Positions 1 to 9,314 are shown, counted from the first letter of the stretch. The stretch is DNA of 64,000 bases from CAWFKW01 sp963816535 (GCA_963816535.1 CAWFKW010000003.1:1488001-1552000); one strand, 5' to 3'. The notes: generated by a model from the letters alone, not told the origin. Made by a program: numbers and translations.

Positions 1-75
1 CACCATTGGTAATGCAAGTATCACATCGCCGAGAAACGAAGTTTGAATAATTAATATTTTCTTTTTCTTATCCAA
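1..75 (-). CDS. Glycosyltransferase family 9 (heptosyltransferase-like), N-terminal fragment
   Basis: Only the first 25 codons are inside the window. Reading leftwards from a TTG at 73-75 gives a Lys-rich start followed by KILIIQTSFLGDVILALPMV, the first beta strand and glycine turn of ADP-heptose:LPS heptosyltransferases. An AAAGAG ribosome-binding site lies just upstream. The gene starts 6 nt after the stop of the lipid A acyltransferase-like gene, so the two probably form an envelope lipopolysaccharide operon. The product name is inferred from the N-terminal motif alone; the catalytic part lies outside the window. Confidence 0.7.
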   Translation of the reverse strand, partial: MDKKKKILIIQTSFLGDVILALPMV

Positions 76-81
76 TTCTCT

Positions 82-963
82 TTACATCACGTGCTTAAAT
101 CTTCTGTGAAACCAAAGCCAGTGGTCTGGGTTTTTTCTTATAGCGTCCTCAAGCATAGCCGTATGTTCCTGCGTAAACGCTTTGAAATTTTCTTCGTTAT
201 ATTCTTTATACTTATTCATATCAATTTCTTTCATCTCGACGGTATACTTGTAATCCTTACCCCTTAGCGGTGCGCTGAACAGTACTGAAGCCCCGGTCTT
301 GATCGCAAACCTTGCCGCCCCTTCGAAAGTCGGAACGTTATCGACAAAAAAATGCACCTTTACGCTGTTATCTTTTGGGGCGGTCTGGTCGCCAAGCATA
401 GCGACTATCTTATTTTCCCCCAGCGCTCTGAGCGTTTCGCGCAGCGAGTTCTGCATTTCTATCATTCTGTTTCCGCCCGACTCCCTGATCTCATTTATCT
501 TTACGTCAAGTTTCTCGTTTGACTGTTTCTTCACGATAACATTAATCGGATGGCCGATAATTCTGGCAACTCCATGCGCCATTAGCTCCCAGTTCCCGAA
601 ATGAGCGCTTATTACAACTATTCCTCTCCCTCTTGCAAGACATGTTTCAAATAATTCCGGGTTTGTCACTGAAATAATTCTATTCAGCTCTTCTTCTTTC
701 AGTTTTCTCAGGTAAAAGAACTCGAAAATTACTATTAATGTGTTTCTGTAAACGCTTTTTACAATCCTGCGAACATCGGCCCCGCTCATTTCAGGAAATG
801 CCAGCTTCAGATTTAAAATCGCAGTTTTTTTTCTTATGGGAATAAAGTAATAGAACACAAGCGCATAGAATTCTGCAAGAAGATGCGAAAATGACAGCGG
901 AAAGATAGGTACGGTTTTCTCAAGAACCACGAATAGTATATACTCAAGCGCATTCAATCTCAA
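82..963 (-). CDS. Lysophospholipid acyltransferase family protein (LpxL/HtrB-like)
   Basis: This 293-residue protein matches the size and layout of lipid A late acyltransferases, which transfer an acyl chain from acyl-ACP to a lipid A precursor at the inner membrane. A hydrophobic N-terminal segment (about residues 7-40) is followed by the HX4E catalytic motif HFGNWE at residues 121-126, and the end has the usual DHWLWFHRRFK block. Start choice is uncertain: the first codon is TTG (961-963) with no clear ribosome-binding site, and a second TTG lies two codons later. It is followed closely by a family 9 glycosyltransferase, which supports a lipid A or LPS role. The exact acyl acceptor cannot be told from sequence. 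Confidence 0.85.
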   Translation of the reverse strand: MRLNALEYILFVVLEKTVPIFPLSFSHLLAEFYALVFYYFIPIRKKTAILNLKLAFPEMSGADVRRIVKSVYRNTLIVIFEFFYLRKLKEEELNRIISVTNPELFETCLARGRGIVVISAHFGNWELMAHGVARIIGHPINVIVKKQSNEKLDVKINEIRESGGNRMIEMQNSLRETLRALGENKIVAMLGDQTAPKDNSVKVHFFVDNVPTFEGAARFAIKTGASVLFSAPLRGKDYKYTVEMKEIDMNKYKEYNEENFKAFTQEHTAMLEDAIRKNPDHWLWFHRRFKHVM

Positions 964-1103
964 AAATTAACCAAAAATGATAGCTATATCAATTTATAAC
1001 GCGGGGCCATGCGCTTACCTGCAGAGATGCATTTATGCCAACTCTTTGCCTGTAATGACGTTATTGAAATTACTATATTTACTTTCCAAAACAATAAAAA
1101 ATC

Positions 1104-2060
1104 ATGAAATACAGACAATTAGGAAAGTACGGCGTCAGGCTGTCTGAAATTGGGCTGGGCAGCTGGCTGACTTACGGGATGGGAATCGATAACAAAACTG
1201 CGCTCAAGTGCTTTAAGGCCGCGCTTGATCAGGGAATCATCTTTTTCGACACATCCGACATTTATAACAAAGGCGAAGCCGAAAAAACGCTGGGTAAGAT
1301 CCTGTTTAAGGAGCTTGAGCTCAGGCGGGAAGACGTTGTCCTGGCCACAAAGGTATTCTGGCCGATGTCGGCAAACCCGAACGACCAAGGGCTTTCGCGC
1401 AAACATGTAATGGAATCTGCGCATAAATCTCTCAAGAGGCTTAAGACAGATTATATAGACCTCTATCAGTGCCACCGCCACGACCCTAATACGCCAATGG
1501 AAGAAATTTGCAGAGTGTTTAACGACCTTATTCTGCAGGGGAAAGTTATCTACTGGGGAGTAAGCGAATGGACCGCCGAGAATATTGAAGAAGCAGTCAA
1601 TGTGTGCGAGAGATATAATCTGCACAAACCTGTTAGCAACCAGCCGCAGTATAATATACTGCGCTCCCAGATCGAAACAAACGGCGTTCTGGATGTTTCC
1701 GAAAAACACGGAATGGGACAGGTGGTTTGGTCGCCGATTGCGCAGGGAATGCTGACGGGGAAATATTCGGGTGGTAAAATTCCTGAGGATTCTCGCGCCG
1801 CACATGAAAAGATGGGAGCCTTTTTGAAAAATTACCTGGATAGAAACGTTCTCGATAAAGTTGACCGGTTCAAAGAGCTTGCTCTCGGCATGAACGTAAC
1901 TTCCCCGCAGCTGGCGCTTGCATGGTGCCTGAGAAAAAGCGGAATCACCTCTGCAATAACCAGCGCTTCAAAACCTGAACAGGTGATTGAAAATTGCGGC
2001 GCGCCGGATATTGAATTTACCACTGAGCTGGAAAATAAAATTAAGGAGATATTCGCTTAA
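1104..2060 (+). CDS. Aldo/keto reductase, Kv-beta/YghZ-like
   Basis: A 318-residue NADPH-dependent aldo/keto reductase. It starts MKYRQLGKYGVRLSEIGLGS, the standard family opening. The active-site Asp and Tyr lie in FFDTSDIYNKGEAEKTLG, the Lys in VVLATKVF and the His in YQCHRHDP. Length and the EWTAENIEEA and SNQPQYN blocks resemble the voltage-gated potassium channel beta-subunit branch, whose bacterial members reduce various carbonyls. It is the first gene of a tight plus-strand run with a PfkB kinase starting two bases after its stop. The physiological substrate is unknown. Confidence 0.88.
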   Translation: MKYRQLGKYGVRLSEIGLGSWLTYGMGIDNKTALKCFKAALDQGIIFFDTSDIYNKGEAEKTLGKILFKELELRREDVVLATKVFWPMSANPNDQGLSRKHVMESAHKSLKRLKTDYIDLYQCHRHDPNTPMEEICRVFNDLILQGKVIYWGVSEWTAENIEEAVNVCERYNLHKPVSNQPQYNILRSQIETNGVLDVSEKHGMGQVVWSPIAQGMLTGKYSGGKIPEDSRAAHEKMGAFLKNYLDRNVLDKVDRFKELALGMNVTSPQLALAWCLRKSGITSAITSASKPEQVIENCGAPDIEFTTELENKIKEIFA

Positions 2061-2061
2061 G

Positions 2062-3027
2062 TTGAACTTTGCGGTGATCGGAGAGCCCTGCATGGATTAC
2101 ATCCACCGTCCGGGCTTAAATACGCAGAAAAAGCTTGGCGGAATACTTTATTCCGTCGTTTCGCTTGCCATGATCTCAGGCAAAGGAAACAGCGTTTTCC
2201 CGGTGATAAACCTGGGCGAAGATGAGTTTGATTATGTATCGGGTTTCCTTGCCGACTTCGGAAATATCCGCCCGGATTTTGTGAACAGGACCGCTCATGA
2301 AACCAGGGTCGTTAATTTATATTATAAAGATAAAGCCGGAGAGTTCAGATCCGCTGAAACCGGCGCGCTTAAAACATACGACCGCGAGGAAAGCTCCACA
2401 AAGCCCACTCTTCCGGTTGAGTTCAGCCTTATTGAGAAAGCTTTGCCTGCTATGGATGCTCTTTTGATAAACCTTGTTTCCGGCGTGGATCTGACGCTTG
2501 ACGCGCTCAAAAGAACGCGTGAATTTTTCAGGGGATATATACACATGGACCTGCATAATCTTGTTATGAATACGCACGAAGACGGCTCCAGAACGCAGGC
2601 TCCTGTCGCGAACTGGCTTGAATGGTGCCGGCAATGCAATACCTTGCAGATGAACGAATCTGAGATACGCATTCTTCCCGGCGAAAAGCTGCGCGAATAT
2701 GATACTGCCGAAAAAATACTCTCGGGCCGCGCAGTTGAAGCGCTGGTCGTAACCAGGGGAAAACTGGGCGTGACCATGTACGAAAGCTTTGAAAAACGAT
2801 CAGGCGGCGGAAAATATTTTGAGCTTGATAAGACCGACCTGCCTGCCGTTGAAGAGCCGCATTTTATGGACTCAACAGGCTGCGGAGACGTATTCGCTGC
2901 GGCGTTCATGTTCAATAATTTTATGAGCAATGCCAAAAATTACCGTGCAAGCCTTAACTATGCAAATAAGCTTGCAAGCAGGAAAGCGGCTTTGTTCGGA
3001 GTGGAGGAGCTGTACAAACTTGGCTAA
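2062..3027 (+). CDS. PfkB-family carbohydrate kinase
   Basis: The start is placed at TTG 2062 because AAGGAGAT at 2043-2050 is well placed for it and because the protein then opens with the family's first strand (NFAVIGEPCMDYIHRPG). The C-terminal PfkB signature DSTGCGDVFAAAFMF, with the catalytic Asp and anion-hole glycines, is present near residue 280. At 321 residues it is of normal size for ribokinase/adenosine kinase-like enzymes. It begins 2 nt after the aldo/keto reductase and its last codons overlap the TTG start of the next gene, so the three are probably translated together. The sugar or nucleoside substrate cannot be assigned. Confidence 0.8.
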   Translation: MNFAVIGEPCMDYIHRPGLNTQKKLGGILYSVVSLAMISGKGNSVFPVINLGEDEFDYVSGFLADFGNIRPDFVNRTAHETRVVNLYYKDKAGEFRSAETGALKTYDREESSTKPTLPVEFSLIEKALPAMDALLINLVSGVDLTLDALKRTREFFRGYIHMDLHNLVMNTHEDGSRTQAPVANWLEWCRQCNTLQMNESEIRILPGEKLREYDTAEKILSGRAVEALVVTRGKLGVTMYESFEKRSGGGKYFELDKTDLPAVEEPHFMDSTGCGDVFAAAFMFNNFMSNAKNYRASLNYANKLASRKAALFGVEELYKLG

Positions 3028-3916
3028 GATACTTATAACCGGCGCTAACGGGCTGCTTGGCCAGAAAACCACACAGATGTTCGCCGCAGAAACGACTCAC
3101 GAGCTGATACTGACCGATATACAGGAAAAAGGAGAGGAAACCCGCGGCTTTGAATACTTTCCTTTGGATATCACCAGGAAAGATGATGTTAAGGAAAGGG
3201 TAAGGGAATTCTCTCCTTCATTGATAATAAACTGCGCGGCATACACAAACGTCGACGGGTGTGAAACCGAAAAACTGCTGAGCTGGCGCGTTAATGTTGA
3301 CGCCGTTAAGCATTTCATAATAGCGTCAAGGATAAACTCGTCGAAGATAATTCACGTTTCAACCGATTATGTGTTCGACGGGAGAACGGGAAACTACGAC
3401 GAAAGCTCAAAGCCTAACCCGCTTAGCTATTACGGCAAAGGTAAGCTTGCCAGCGAAAACGCGCTGGTGACAAGCGGCGTAAAAAATGCTATCGTCAGGA
3501 CCATGATAATTTACGGAACGGGGAAGAACCTCCGGCTGAACTTCGCGCTCTGGCTCATCGAAAAGCTGAAGAACAAAGAGCCTGTTAATATTGTGGACGA
3601 CCAGTTCGGGCAGCCGACTATTGTAGACGATGTAGCCCTGGCGCTGCTCAGAATAACCGAAAGAGATAAAACCGGCCTTTACCATTTTTGCGGAAGCGAG
3701 TATATAAGCCGTTTCGGGTTCGCCCTCAAGCTCGCCGGCGTTTTTGGTTATGACAGGAAACTGATAAATCCCGTTAAGACAGCCAGCCTTAACCAGGCGG
3801 CGCCGAGGCCGATGAATTCAAGCTTCATTCTCCTGAAAGTCGGGACTGAGCTTGGGCTTAAGCCGCTTAACGTGAATGAAGGCTTGCAATTCCTGAAAAC
3901 GCAGCTTGAAATGTGA
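3020..3916 (+). CDS. dTDP-4-dehydrorhamnose reductase-like SDR protein (RmlD family)
   Basis: An extended short-chain dehydrogenase of 298 residues. TTG 3020 is preferred: GGAGGAG at 3003-3008 precedes it and the protein then starts directly with the NAD(P) strand AKILITGANGLLGQ. Further family marks are the STDYVFDG strand and the YYGKGKLASE (YxxxK) active site. The region GQPTIVDDVA and the final segment match the RmlD/MAT2B branch, which reduces dTDP-4-keto-L-rhamnose. It overlaps the PfkB gene by 8 nt. No other rhamnose genes are next to it, so the nucleotide-sugar role is uncertain. Confidence 0.8.
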   Translation: MAKILITGANGLLGQKTTQMFAAETTHELILTDIQEKGEETRGFEYFPLDITRKDDVKERVREFSPSLIINCAAYTNVDGCETEKLLSWRVNVDAVKHFIIASRINSSKIIHVSTDYVFDGRTGNYDESSKPNPLSYYGKGKLASENALVTSGVKNAIVRTMIIYGTGKNLRLNFALWLIEKLKNKEPVNIVDDQFGQPTIVDDVALALLRITERDKTGLYHFCGSEYISRFGFALKLAGVFGYDRKLINPVKTASLNQAAPRPMNSSFILLKVGTELGLKPLNVNEGLQFLKTQLEM

Positions 3917-3976
3917 AAACGCTTCGCACATCTCCTCCACAGAGAGGGAACAGGGGCGAGGTAAAAAAACAACGCA

Positions 3977-4047
3977 GCGTCGGGAGATTCCTCCCGCTTG
4001 TTGTTGCATCTTATACCACAGTGGCGTCGGGAGATTCCTTCCGGCGC
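3977..4047. repeat. Two copies of a short hairpin repeat upstream of serS
   Basis: GCGTCGGGAGATTCCTCCCG at 3977-3996 recurs with one change at 4024-4043. Each copy folds into a small hairpin (CGGGAG and CTCCCG around ATTC). They fill the 150-bp gap between the reductase gene and serS. The rest of this gap holds a G-rich segment like others seen between genes in the window. No T-box elements are recognisable. Function unknown. Confidence 0.5.
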
Positions 4048-4066
4048 ATAAAAATAAAACAAATAA

Positions 4067-5338
4067 ATGTTAGATATAAAATTAATAAGAGAAAATCCTG
4101 AACAAGTGAAAGATAGGCTAAAGACAAGAGGAAATGTCTATACTCTTGTGAATAAAATACTTGAGCTTGATAAAACCCGCAGGGACTTAATTCAGGAAGG
4201 TGAACGCCTTAAGAGCACACGCAATTCCGTATCTCAGGAAATCGCCCGACTGAAAAAGGAAGGCAAAGACGCCGCCGGGCTGATAAGCGATATGAAAAAT
4301 ACATCCGACGAAATTAAAGGAATCGATGAAAAACTTGGCGGCGCCGAAAAAGAGATCGATGTTATACTGCGGGATATCCCGAACATCCCTGAAGATAATG
4401 TTCCTATTGGCAAAACTGCAGAAAATAACGTGCAGGTAAAAATATGGGGCGAGAGGCCTTCTGGCGATTTCAAATTCCTGGACCACGTTGAGCTAGGGAA
4501 GAAGAACGATATAGTTAATTTTGAGACAGGCGCAAAAATTTCAGGGAGCGGCTTCCCTTTTTATAAGGGAAAAGGAGCGATACTAGAAAGGTCGCTAATC
4601 AATTTCATGCTCGATAGCCACAAACAAAACGGGTACATCGAAGTATTTGTCCCGTTCCTGGTAAACCGCGCATCCATGGAAGGCGCCGAGAAAGTCCCCA
4701 AGTTTGAAGAAGATATGTACCGCACCGACCCGGACGATCTGTTTGCAATCCCAACCGCAGAGGTGCCGATAATTAATATTCACCGCGATGAGATAATGAA
4801 TGCAGATGAGCTTCCTGTAAAATACTGCGGCTATACGGCATGTTTCAGGCGCGAGGCCGGCAGTTACGGCAAAGATACCAAGGGCTTTCTGCGTGTTCAC
4901 CAGTTCAATAAAGTTGAGCTGGTTAATTTCTGCCTGCCTGAAAATTCCTACGCTGAGCTGCAAAACATGCTTGGCCATGCCTGCGGAATTCTGGAAGCGC
5001 TTAATATTCATTATCGCGTAATTGAGCTTTGCACAGGCGATCTGGGCTTTGCCGCATCAAAATGTTATGACATCGAAGTGTGGTCGCCCGCAGAAAACAA
5101 ATGGCTGGAAGCTTCAAGCGTAAGCAACTGCACCGATTTCCAGTCGCGCCGCGCGCAGATCCGCTTCAGAAGAAACGAACCTAAGAGCAAACCGGAATTT
5201 GCGCACATCTTAAACGGCAGCGGACTTGCCACCTCCAGGCTTTACGTGTCTTTAATTGAATCAAATCAAACCCCTGAAGGCAAAATAATAGTTCCTAAAG
5301 CGTTACAAAAATATACAGGTTTTGAAATTATTGATTAG
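4067..5338 (+). CDS. serS: Serine--tRNA ligase
   Basis: A 423-residue class II aminoacyl-tRNA synthetase that charges tRNA-Ser. It opens MLDIKLIRENPEQVKDRLKT, followed by the two-helix coiled-coil arm that grips the tRNA-Ser long variable arm (about residues 30-110). The catalytic core has motif 2 in ACFRREAGSYGKDTKGFLR and motif 3 in HILNGSGLATSRLYVSLIES. Length and order are normal for a bacterial SerRS. The gene stands in the same direction as its upstream neighbour after a 150-bp gap with hairpin repeats. Confidence 0.97.
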   Translation: MLDIKLIRENPEQVKDRLKTRGNVYTLVNKILELDKTRRDLIQEGERLKSTRNSVSQEIARLKKEGKDAAGLISDMKNTSDEIKGIDEKLGGAEKEIDVILRDIPNIPEDNVPIGKTAENNVQVKIWGERPSGDFKFLDHVELGKKNDIVNFETGAKISGSGFPFYKGKGAILERSLINFMLDSHKQNGYIEVFVPFLVNRASMEGAEKVPKFEEDMYRTDPDDLFAIPTAEVPIINIHRDEIMNADELPVKYCGYTACFRREAGSYGKDTKGFLRVHQFNKVELVNFCLPENSYAELQNMLGHACGILEALNIHYRVIELCTGDLGFAASKCYDIEVWSPAENKWLEASSVSNCTDFQSRRAQIRFRRNEPKSKPEFAHILNGSGLATSRLYVSLIESNQTPEGKIIVPKALQKYTGFEIID

Positions 5339-5378
5339 TATATTAACTTCCTGAAATTGTGATTCCTCTGCCGAGCTG

Positions 5379-6359
5379 TTGGGTATCTGCAAACCGGGAA
5401 CATTTACAAATAAGAAAATTCGTTCGTATTTGCATAATAAGAATACTAAATTCAGCCCGTTTCATATACTTTTTGTAGTTTCTTTTCTTCTCATTCCGCC
5501 GTTAAACGGCTCTGCCGGCGACGGGAGCGAAGAGATTTACAGGAAGGATATAGACGCCATAGGGCTGGTTACCGATAATACCGGCTCGGTGGCTAGCGGC
5601 TTTTTTATTAATGAAAATACATTCATCACCAACCACCATGTAAGCGCAGAACTCGATATAAGAACCGCGAAGATAGAAATGAAAGACGACCGCGTTTTCA
5701 GGGTCAGGACAATAATCCGCGAATACAGCAAACAGGACCTTGCTATCATAGAAACCGAAGAATCTTCTTCCGATTACCTTGAGCTTAACGTTGAAAAACC
5801 CATTAAAGAAGACGATATTGTCTACTCGGTCGGCAATCCTACCAATGACTGGAACGACGTTAGTTACTATAAAATGACCAAAGGCTCCATAAAAAATATC
5901 GATGACGACGAGTGGTATTACGACGATCCCGATGACGCGTCCAAACGACACTCGGCGCTTGTGATACAGCATACGGCCATAATTAAACCCGGCAACAGCG
6001 GCGGGCCGCTTCTCAATACAGACGGCAAAGTTATAGGCGTAAATACTTTCTTCTACGATGACTCGCTGAACTACGCGATACACGTCGACGAACTTATAAA
6101 ATGCCTGAAGAAGAACGACATTAAATATAACCAGGCGGTAGACGTTAAGAATACCGAATCGAAGAAGAAAGAAAAGAAAGTTCTTACATTTCGCCAGAGA
6201 ATAGACAGGTTCTTCGATAACCAAAATAATGTTGCGCTTGTTGGGGTTGTGTTGGTTTTCTCTTACGGGTTCTTTGTTATATTCATCATCTCTTCTATCA
6301 GCTTCATAGTTATTGTGAAGAACCGGAAACGAAGGAATTATTACAGGAATTATTATTAG
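5379..6359 (+). CDS. Trypsin-like serine protease with N- and C-terminal membrane segments
   Basis: A chymotrypsin-fold protease of the HtrA/S1C kind without a PDZ domain. A hydrophobic segment near residues 28-45 acts as signal or anchor. The catalytic triad is His87 in TNHHVSAE, Asp120 in KQDLAIIE and Ser207 in KPGNSGGPLL. A second membrane helix lies at about residues 285-312, ending in a basic tail (KNRKRRNYYRNYY), so the protein is probably anchored at both ends with its protease domain outside the cytoplasm. The first codon is TTG 5379; an in-frame TTG at 5430 would give a more normal signal peptide and may be the true start. Confidence 0.82.
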   Translation: MGICKPGTFTNKKIRSYLHNKNTKFSPFHILFVVSFLLIPPLNGSAGDGSEEIYRKDIDAIGLVTDNTGSVASGFFINENTFITNHHVSAELDIRTAKIEMKDDRVFRVRTIIREYSKQDLAIIETEESSSDYLELNVEKPIKEDDIVYSVGNPTNDWNDVSYYKMTKGSIKNIDDDEWYYDDPDDASKRHSALVIQHTAIIKPGNSGGPLLNTDGKVIGVNTFFYDDSLNYAIHVDELIKCLKKNDIKYNQAVDVKNTESKKKEKKVLTFRQRIDRFFDNQNNVALVGVVLVFSYGFFVIFIISSISFIVIVKNRKRRNYYRNYY

Positions 6360-6368
6360 TTCAAATCA

Positions 6369-6725
6369 GTGAAAAACAAATGGATCGCCGCCGGGGCTTT
6401 TTTTGGATTTCTTGGAGTAGCCATTGGCGCATTCGGCGCCCATTCTCTAAAACCGCTTCTTACTCCTGAATCAACCGAAATTTTTAAAACCGGCGTCATG
6501 TATCAGCTTATACACTCGCTTGTAATTCTGGGAATCGGGCTGTACGATAATCATAAGTATTCAATTGCGGGATGGTTCTTCAGCGCCGGAATAATTCTGT
6601 TTTCATTCTCTCTCTATGTTTACTCGCTTACTAACAATTCATCCTTTGCAATAGTCACGCCTTTTGGCGGAGTTTGTTTCCTTATAGGCTGGGCGCTGAT
6701 AATAATTAATTCTCTAAGAAAATAA
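6369..6725 (+). CDS. DUF423 family small membrane protein
   Basis: A 118-residue protein with about four membrane helices. The opening AAGAFFGFLGVAIGAFGAHSLKPLL and the segments TGVMYQLIHSLVILGIG and TPFGGVCFLIGWALI are the hallmark of DUF423 (YgdD-like) inner-membrane proteins, whose function is not known. The start is GTG 6369, 9 nt after the protease stop, so both genes are probably on one transcript, which ends at the hairpins downstream. Confidence 0.85.
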   Translation: MKNKWIAAGAFFGFLGVAIGAFGAHSLKPLLTPESTEIFKTGVMYQLIHSLVILGIGLYDNHKYSIAGWFFSAGIILFSFSLYVYSLTNNSSFAIVTPFGGVCFLIGWALIIINSLRK

Positions 6726-6774
6726 TTTCTGACAATTTGGCATAATTGTTTTTCGGCGTTCTTCTTCAAGTAAA

Positions 6775-6907
6775 AAAATGGCCGTCATTCTGACAGCCAT
6801 TTTGTTCTGAATTCTGTTTCCATCGCCTTCAGGGAAGGATAGCATGTAAATATCAGGCATGCCTGACACCTACAAAAAAAGGCCGCCTTTATCAAGACAG
6901 CCATTTC
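6775..6907. terminator. Two related hairpins between convergent genes
   Basis: AAAATGGC at 6775-6782 pairs with GCCATTTT at 6796-6803, followed by a T-containing stretch. A related hairpin with GGCCGCC and GACAGCC arms lies at 6878-6904 and is preceded by seven A's, so it can serve the opposite strand. They sit between DUF423 (plus) and the membrane cytochrome c gene (minus) and probably work as terminators in both directions. Confidence 0.55.
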
Positions 6908-6937
6908 TAAAATTGATTATTTGAATAGTTTCTATTT

Positions 6938-7003
6938 GTGAAATTCGTATCCGTTATTCGTGAAATTCGTGTATGTTATTAGTGCAATTCGAGTACGCTA
7001 CTT
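6938..7003. repeat. Three tandem copies of a 22-bp repeat overlapping a stop codon
   Basis: Units start GTGAAATTCGTATCCG at 6938, GTGAAATTCGTGTATG at 6960 and GTGCAATTCGAGTACG at 6982. The third, most divergent unit contains the stop codon (6998-7000, minus strand) of the membrane cytochrome c gene, so the repeat grew at the 3' end of that gene. No known function. Confidence 0.6.
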
Positions 7004-8365
7004 CTTCCCTACTTTTTCCATCAGCCATTTAGCCATTGCAAGAGCTTCCTTCTTCTTTAAGCCCTGGTTTGGCATTGCCGGGTAACCCGCATTTATAGGC
7101 GTGGAGCTGGGGCTGAATATAAAATCTGCAAGCTTCTGCACGTCGCCGTTAAATGTAGGGACCGTTTGATCATACGGAGGCCCCACAAGCTTCACATCAA
7201 ACCTGTGGCACGCTATGCATTTGGAATTGAATATCGCGTCAGGATCGACTTCAGACGTGTTCATTGTTTTAAGCTTAACTTCCTTTTCCAGTTCTTCTGA
7301 TTTAGCGATAACGTCTCTTGTCTGGTCGGTTATGGCGCTCCCGAAAGCTATCTGGTCGTTAAGTATTCCGAGTGTAAACACTACATATATAAGAACAAAT
7401 ATAGCCGTTACATTGTTTGTATCCGAATTGCGGACCATCGAATAAACCAGGTTGCAAAGTATCAGCACAACTACAAACGTAAGCAGCATATAAATAAACA
7501 GGCTTTGTGACTGCGCCGAGCCGGGCAGGTAAAGGAATTTTATCAGCATCAGCAATGGTAAAAATATTACCGAGCCGAAGGTAAGCCTTCCTGCGACTGA
7601 TTTAACAAATTTCCCGTAGTTTTCATCAATATGCGGCAGGCCGCCGTTCCATTTGAAAAAGAAAAACAATATTCCGCCGCCCGTCACAACTCCCGCCGAT
7701 GCAAGCAGGTACATAAAGCTGAAAATCGTGTTCCATGAAAATATTATCTGAAGAATGTTGTTAACGTTTCCCCACTGGGGCGGGTTGGATGCCAGAGCTA
7801 TGCTTCCGATAAATATATACGCGCCGGTTAATAAGATATACGAGCCAAGCGAACCGAACCTTGCCCCTGAATTCAGCAGGTTCTCTTCATAATCTTTTAT
7901 TTGTTCCACCGATTCATTGTTCGGGTCGACTGTATTTATATCGAAGATCTTTTTATACGAATTCAACACGTCTTCAACCACAAAAGTGGCGCGGTAGCGG
8001 TAAACAGTAACTAACCCTATAGTAACAAGCGCTACCGAAAGCGCCATAATGCTCATCGTTATCGTTTTAGCCTCGAACAGCAGCTGCGCGTACCCAAACG
8101 TTATTGACAGCATAGGGATTATCCCAAGGGCAAACTCCGCGTTCTTAGTGAATGTAAGCTTTTCAATAACATCCTTGGCGAATCTTGAGAACATCGCGTT
8201 GCCTGTCCTGCGGCCAAGCCTGTTGAAATATACCGATAAGAAAGACGAACCCAATACCATACCAAGGTAAGGTATCAGCAGAACAAATGAAATAGTGAGA
8301 ATGTATTTCACCAGCAAAACATGATTCTGCGATGGCGGTATGACTATCTTATCCAAAAAATCCAT
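6998..8365 (-). CDS. Multi-pass membrane protein with C-terminal c-type cytochrome domain
   Basis: The first 340 or so of 455 residues hold a series of hydrophobic helices. A short periplasmic cytochrome c domain then follows, with heme site CIACH at residues 383-387 and a likely axial Met at 432 in YPAMP. It is the last gene of the respiratory operon, 19 nt after ctaB, which suggests a role in passing electrons around ACIII or the oxidase. I do not recognise a named family for the membrane part. The 3' end lies inside a 22-bp tandem repeat. Confidence 0.75.
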   Translation of the reverse strand: MDFLDKIVIPPSQNHVLLVKYILTISFVLLIPYLGMVLGSSFLSVYFNRLGRRTGNAMFSRFAKDVIEKLTFTKNAEFALGIIPMLSITFGYAQLLFEAKTITMSIMALSVALVTIGLVTVYRYRATFVVEDVLNSYKKIFDINTVDPNNESVEQIKDYEENLLNSGARFGSLGSYILLTGAYIFIGSIALASNPPQWGNVNNILQIIFSWNTIFSFMYLLASAGVVTGGGILFFFFKWNGGLPHIDENYGKFVKSVAGRLTFGSVIFLPLLMLIKFLYLPGSAQSQSLFIYMLLTFVVVLILCNLVYSMVRNSDTNNVTAIFVLIYVVFTLGILNDQIAFGSAITDQTRDVIAKSEELEKEVKLKTMNTSEVDPDAIFNSKCIACHRFDVKLVGPPYDQTVPTFNGDVQKLADFIFSPSSTPINAGYPAMPNQGLKKKEALAMAKWLMEKVGKK

Positions 8366-8384
8366 TAATATATTCTCTGATTAA

Positions 8385-9314
8385 TTAAAATACTTTTATT
8401 AATTTATCTGCCGTCAAAATAGTTATCAGCAGAAGCGTATAGAAATTTATACTGATAAACGTATCTCTTACCTGTTTCCTGTCGCCTTCGGAACGGAAAA
8501 ATGCTACGGAATTATATATCATCCAGCCGGAAATAGCCGTGATAAGCGCCAGTGAAAAACTGTAATTTACTATGCCGAACATCGGTATAAGCATCGCAAA
8601 AAGCACGTTTGCAATCAGCCACATAAATGTAATTCTCTTTAATTGCGCATGAGATAAAATTCCAGTCAACACCGGAAACCCGCCTTTTTCATAATCTTCC
8701 GAATAAAGCATTAGCAGCAGCCAAAAATGGGGTATCTGCCAGATGAAAAAATATGCCGCAACCACCAGTATTCTCGGATCGGTAATGCTGCCGCCGGCGG
8801 CCGCCCATCCCGCAACGGGGGGCAAAGCGCCTACCAGCGATCCGGGAACGATTGCGAACGCGCTTTTCTTCTTTAGCGGAGTGTAAACGGCGTTGTACCA
8901 GAAAAACGTAGCGAGCCCAACCGTCAGCGTAAGAAAGTTCGTTGTAACTGCAAGATAAACAGACCCCGATACCAGCAGCGCTATCGCAAAATAAAGAACC
9001 GTCCGGGGCTTTACTCTTCCCGAAGGAATTGGCCTGTTCATGGTCCGCCGCATCAATGCATCTGATTCATGCTCCTGGTAATGATTCAAAACAGATGATG
9101 CGCATGCCAGCAGAAATATTCCGGATATTACGTTAAGCAATCCCCAGCCCATCACATCAGCGGCAAGCACGTAACCTAGCCCGGTTGTGAAAGAAACCAA
9201 AACGGTTATCCTGAACTTTGTAAGCTCTGAGACTATCCTGATAACTTTGCTCAGCGAATGGGTAATATCGCGCTCGCTTGTAAGTATCGCCGTATTTATT
9301 TTACCTGTTGCCAA
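8385..9314 (-). CDS. ctaB: Protoheme IX farnesyltransferase
   Basis: A UbiA-superfamily prenyltransferase of 309 residues that makes heme O from protoheme and farnesyl diphosphate for the cytochrome oxidase. The prenyl diphosphate-binding segment reads NHYQEHESDALMRRTMNRP (Asn77, Glu81, Asp85), with the first acidic residue Glu rather than Asp. About nine membrane helices can be seen. It sits downstream of the oxidase subunit genes, where heme O synthase genes are usually found. No ctaA (heme A synthase) is in the window, so the final heme type of the oxidase is not shown here. Confidence 0.93.
   Translation of the reverse strand: MATGKINTAILTSERDITHSLSKVIRIVSELTKFRITVLVSFTTGLGYVLAADVMGWGLLNVISGIFLLACASSVLNHYQEHESDALMRRTMNRPIPSGRVKPRTVLYFAIALLVSGSVYLAVTTNFLTLTVGLATFFWYNAVYTPLKKKSAFAIVPGSLVGALPPVAGWAAAGGSITDPRILVVAAYFFIWQIPHFWLLLMLYSEDYEKGGFPVLTGILSHAQLKRITFMWLIANVLFAMLIPMFGIVNYSFSLALITAISGWMIYNSVAFFRSEGDRKQVRDTFISINFYTLLLITILTADKLIKVF

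Noticed and set aside
3917..4066. T-box or other tRNA-sensing leader before serS
   Set aside because: Only two short hairpins and a G-rich segment are seen; no T-box sequence AGGGTGGNACCGCG-like element.
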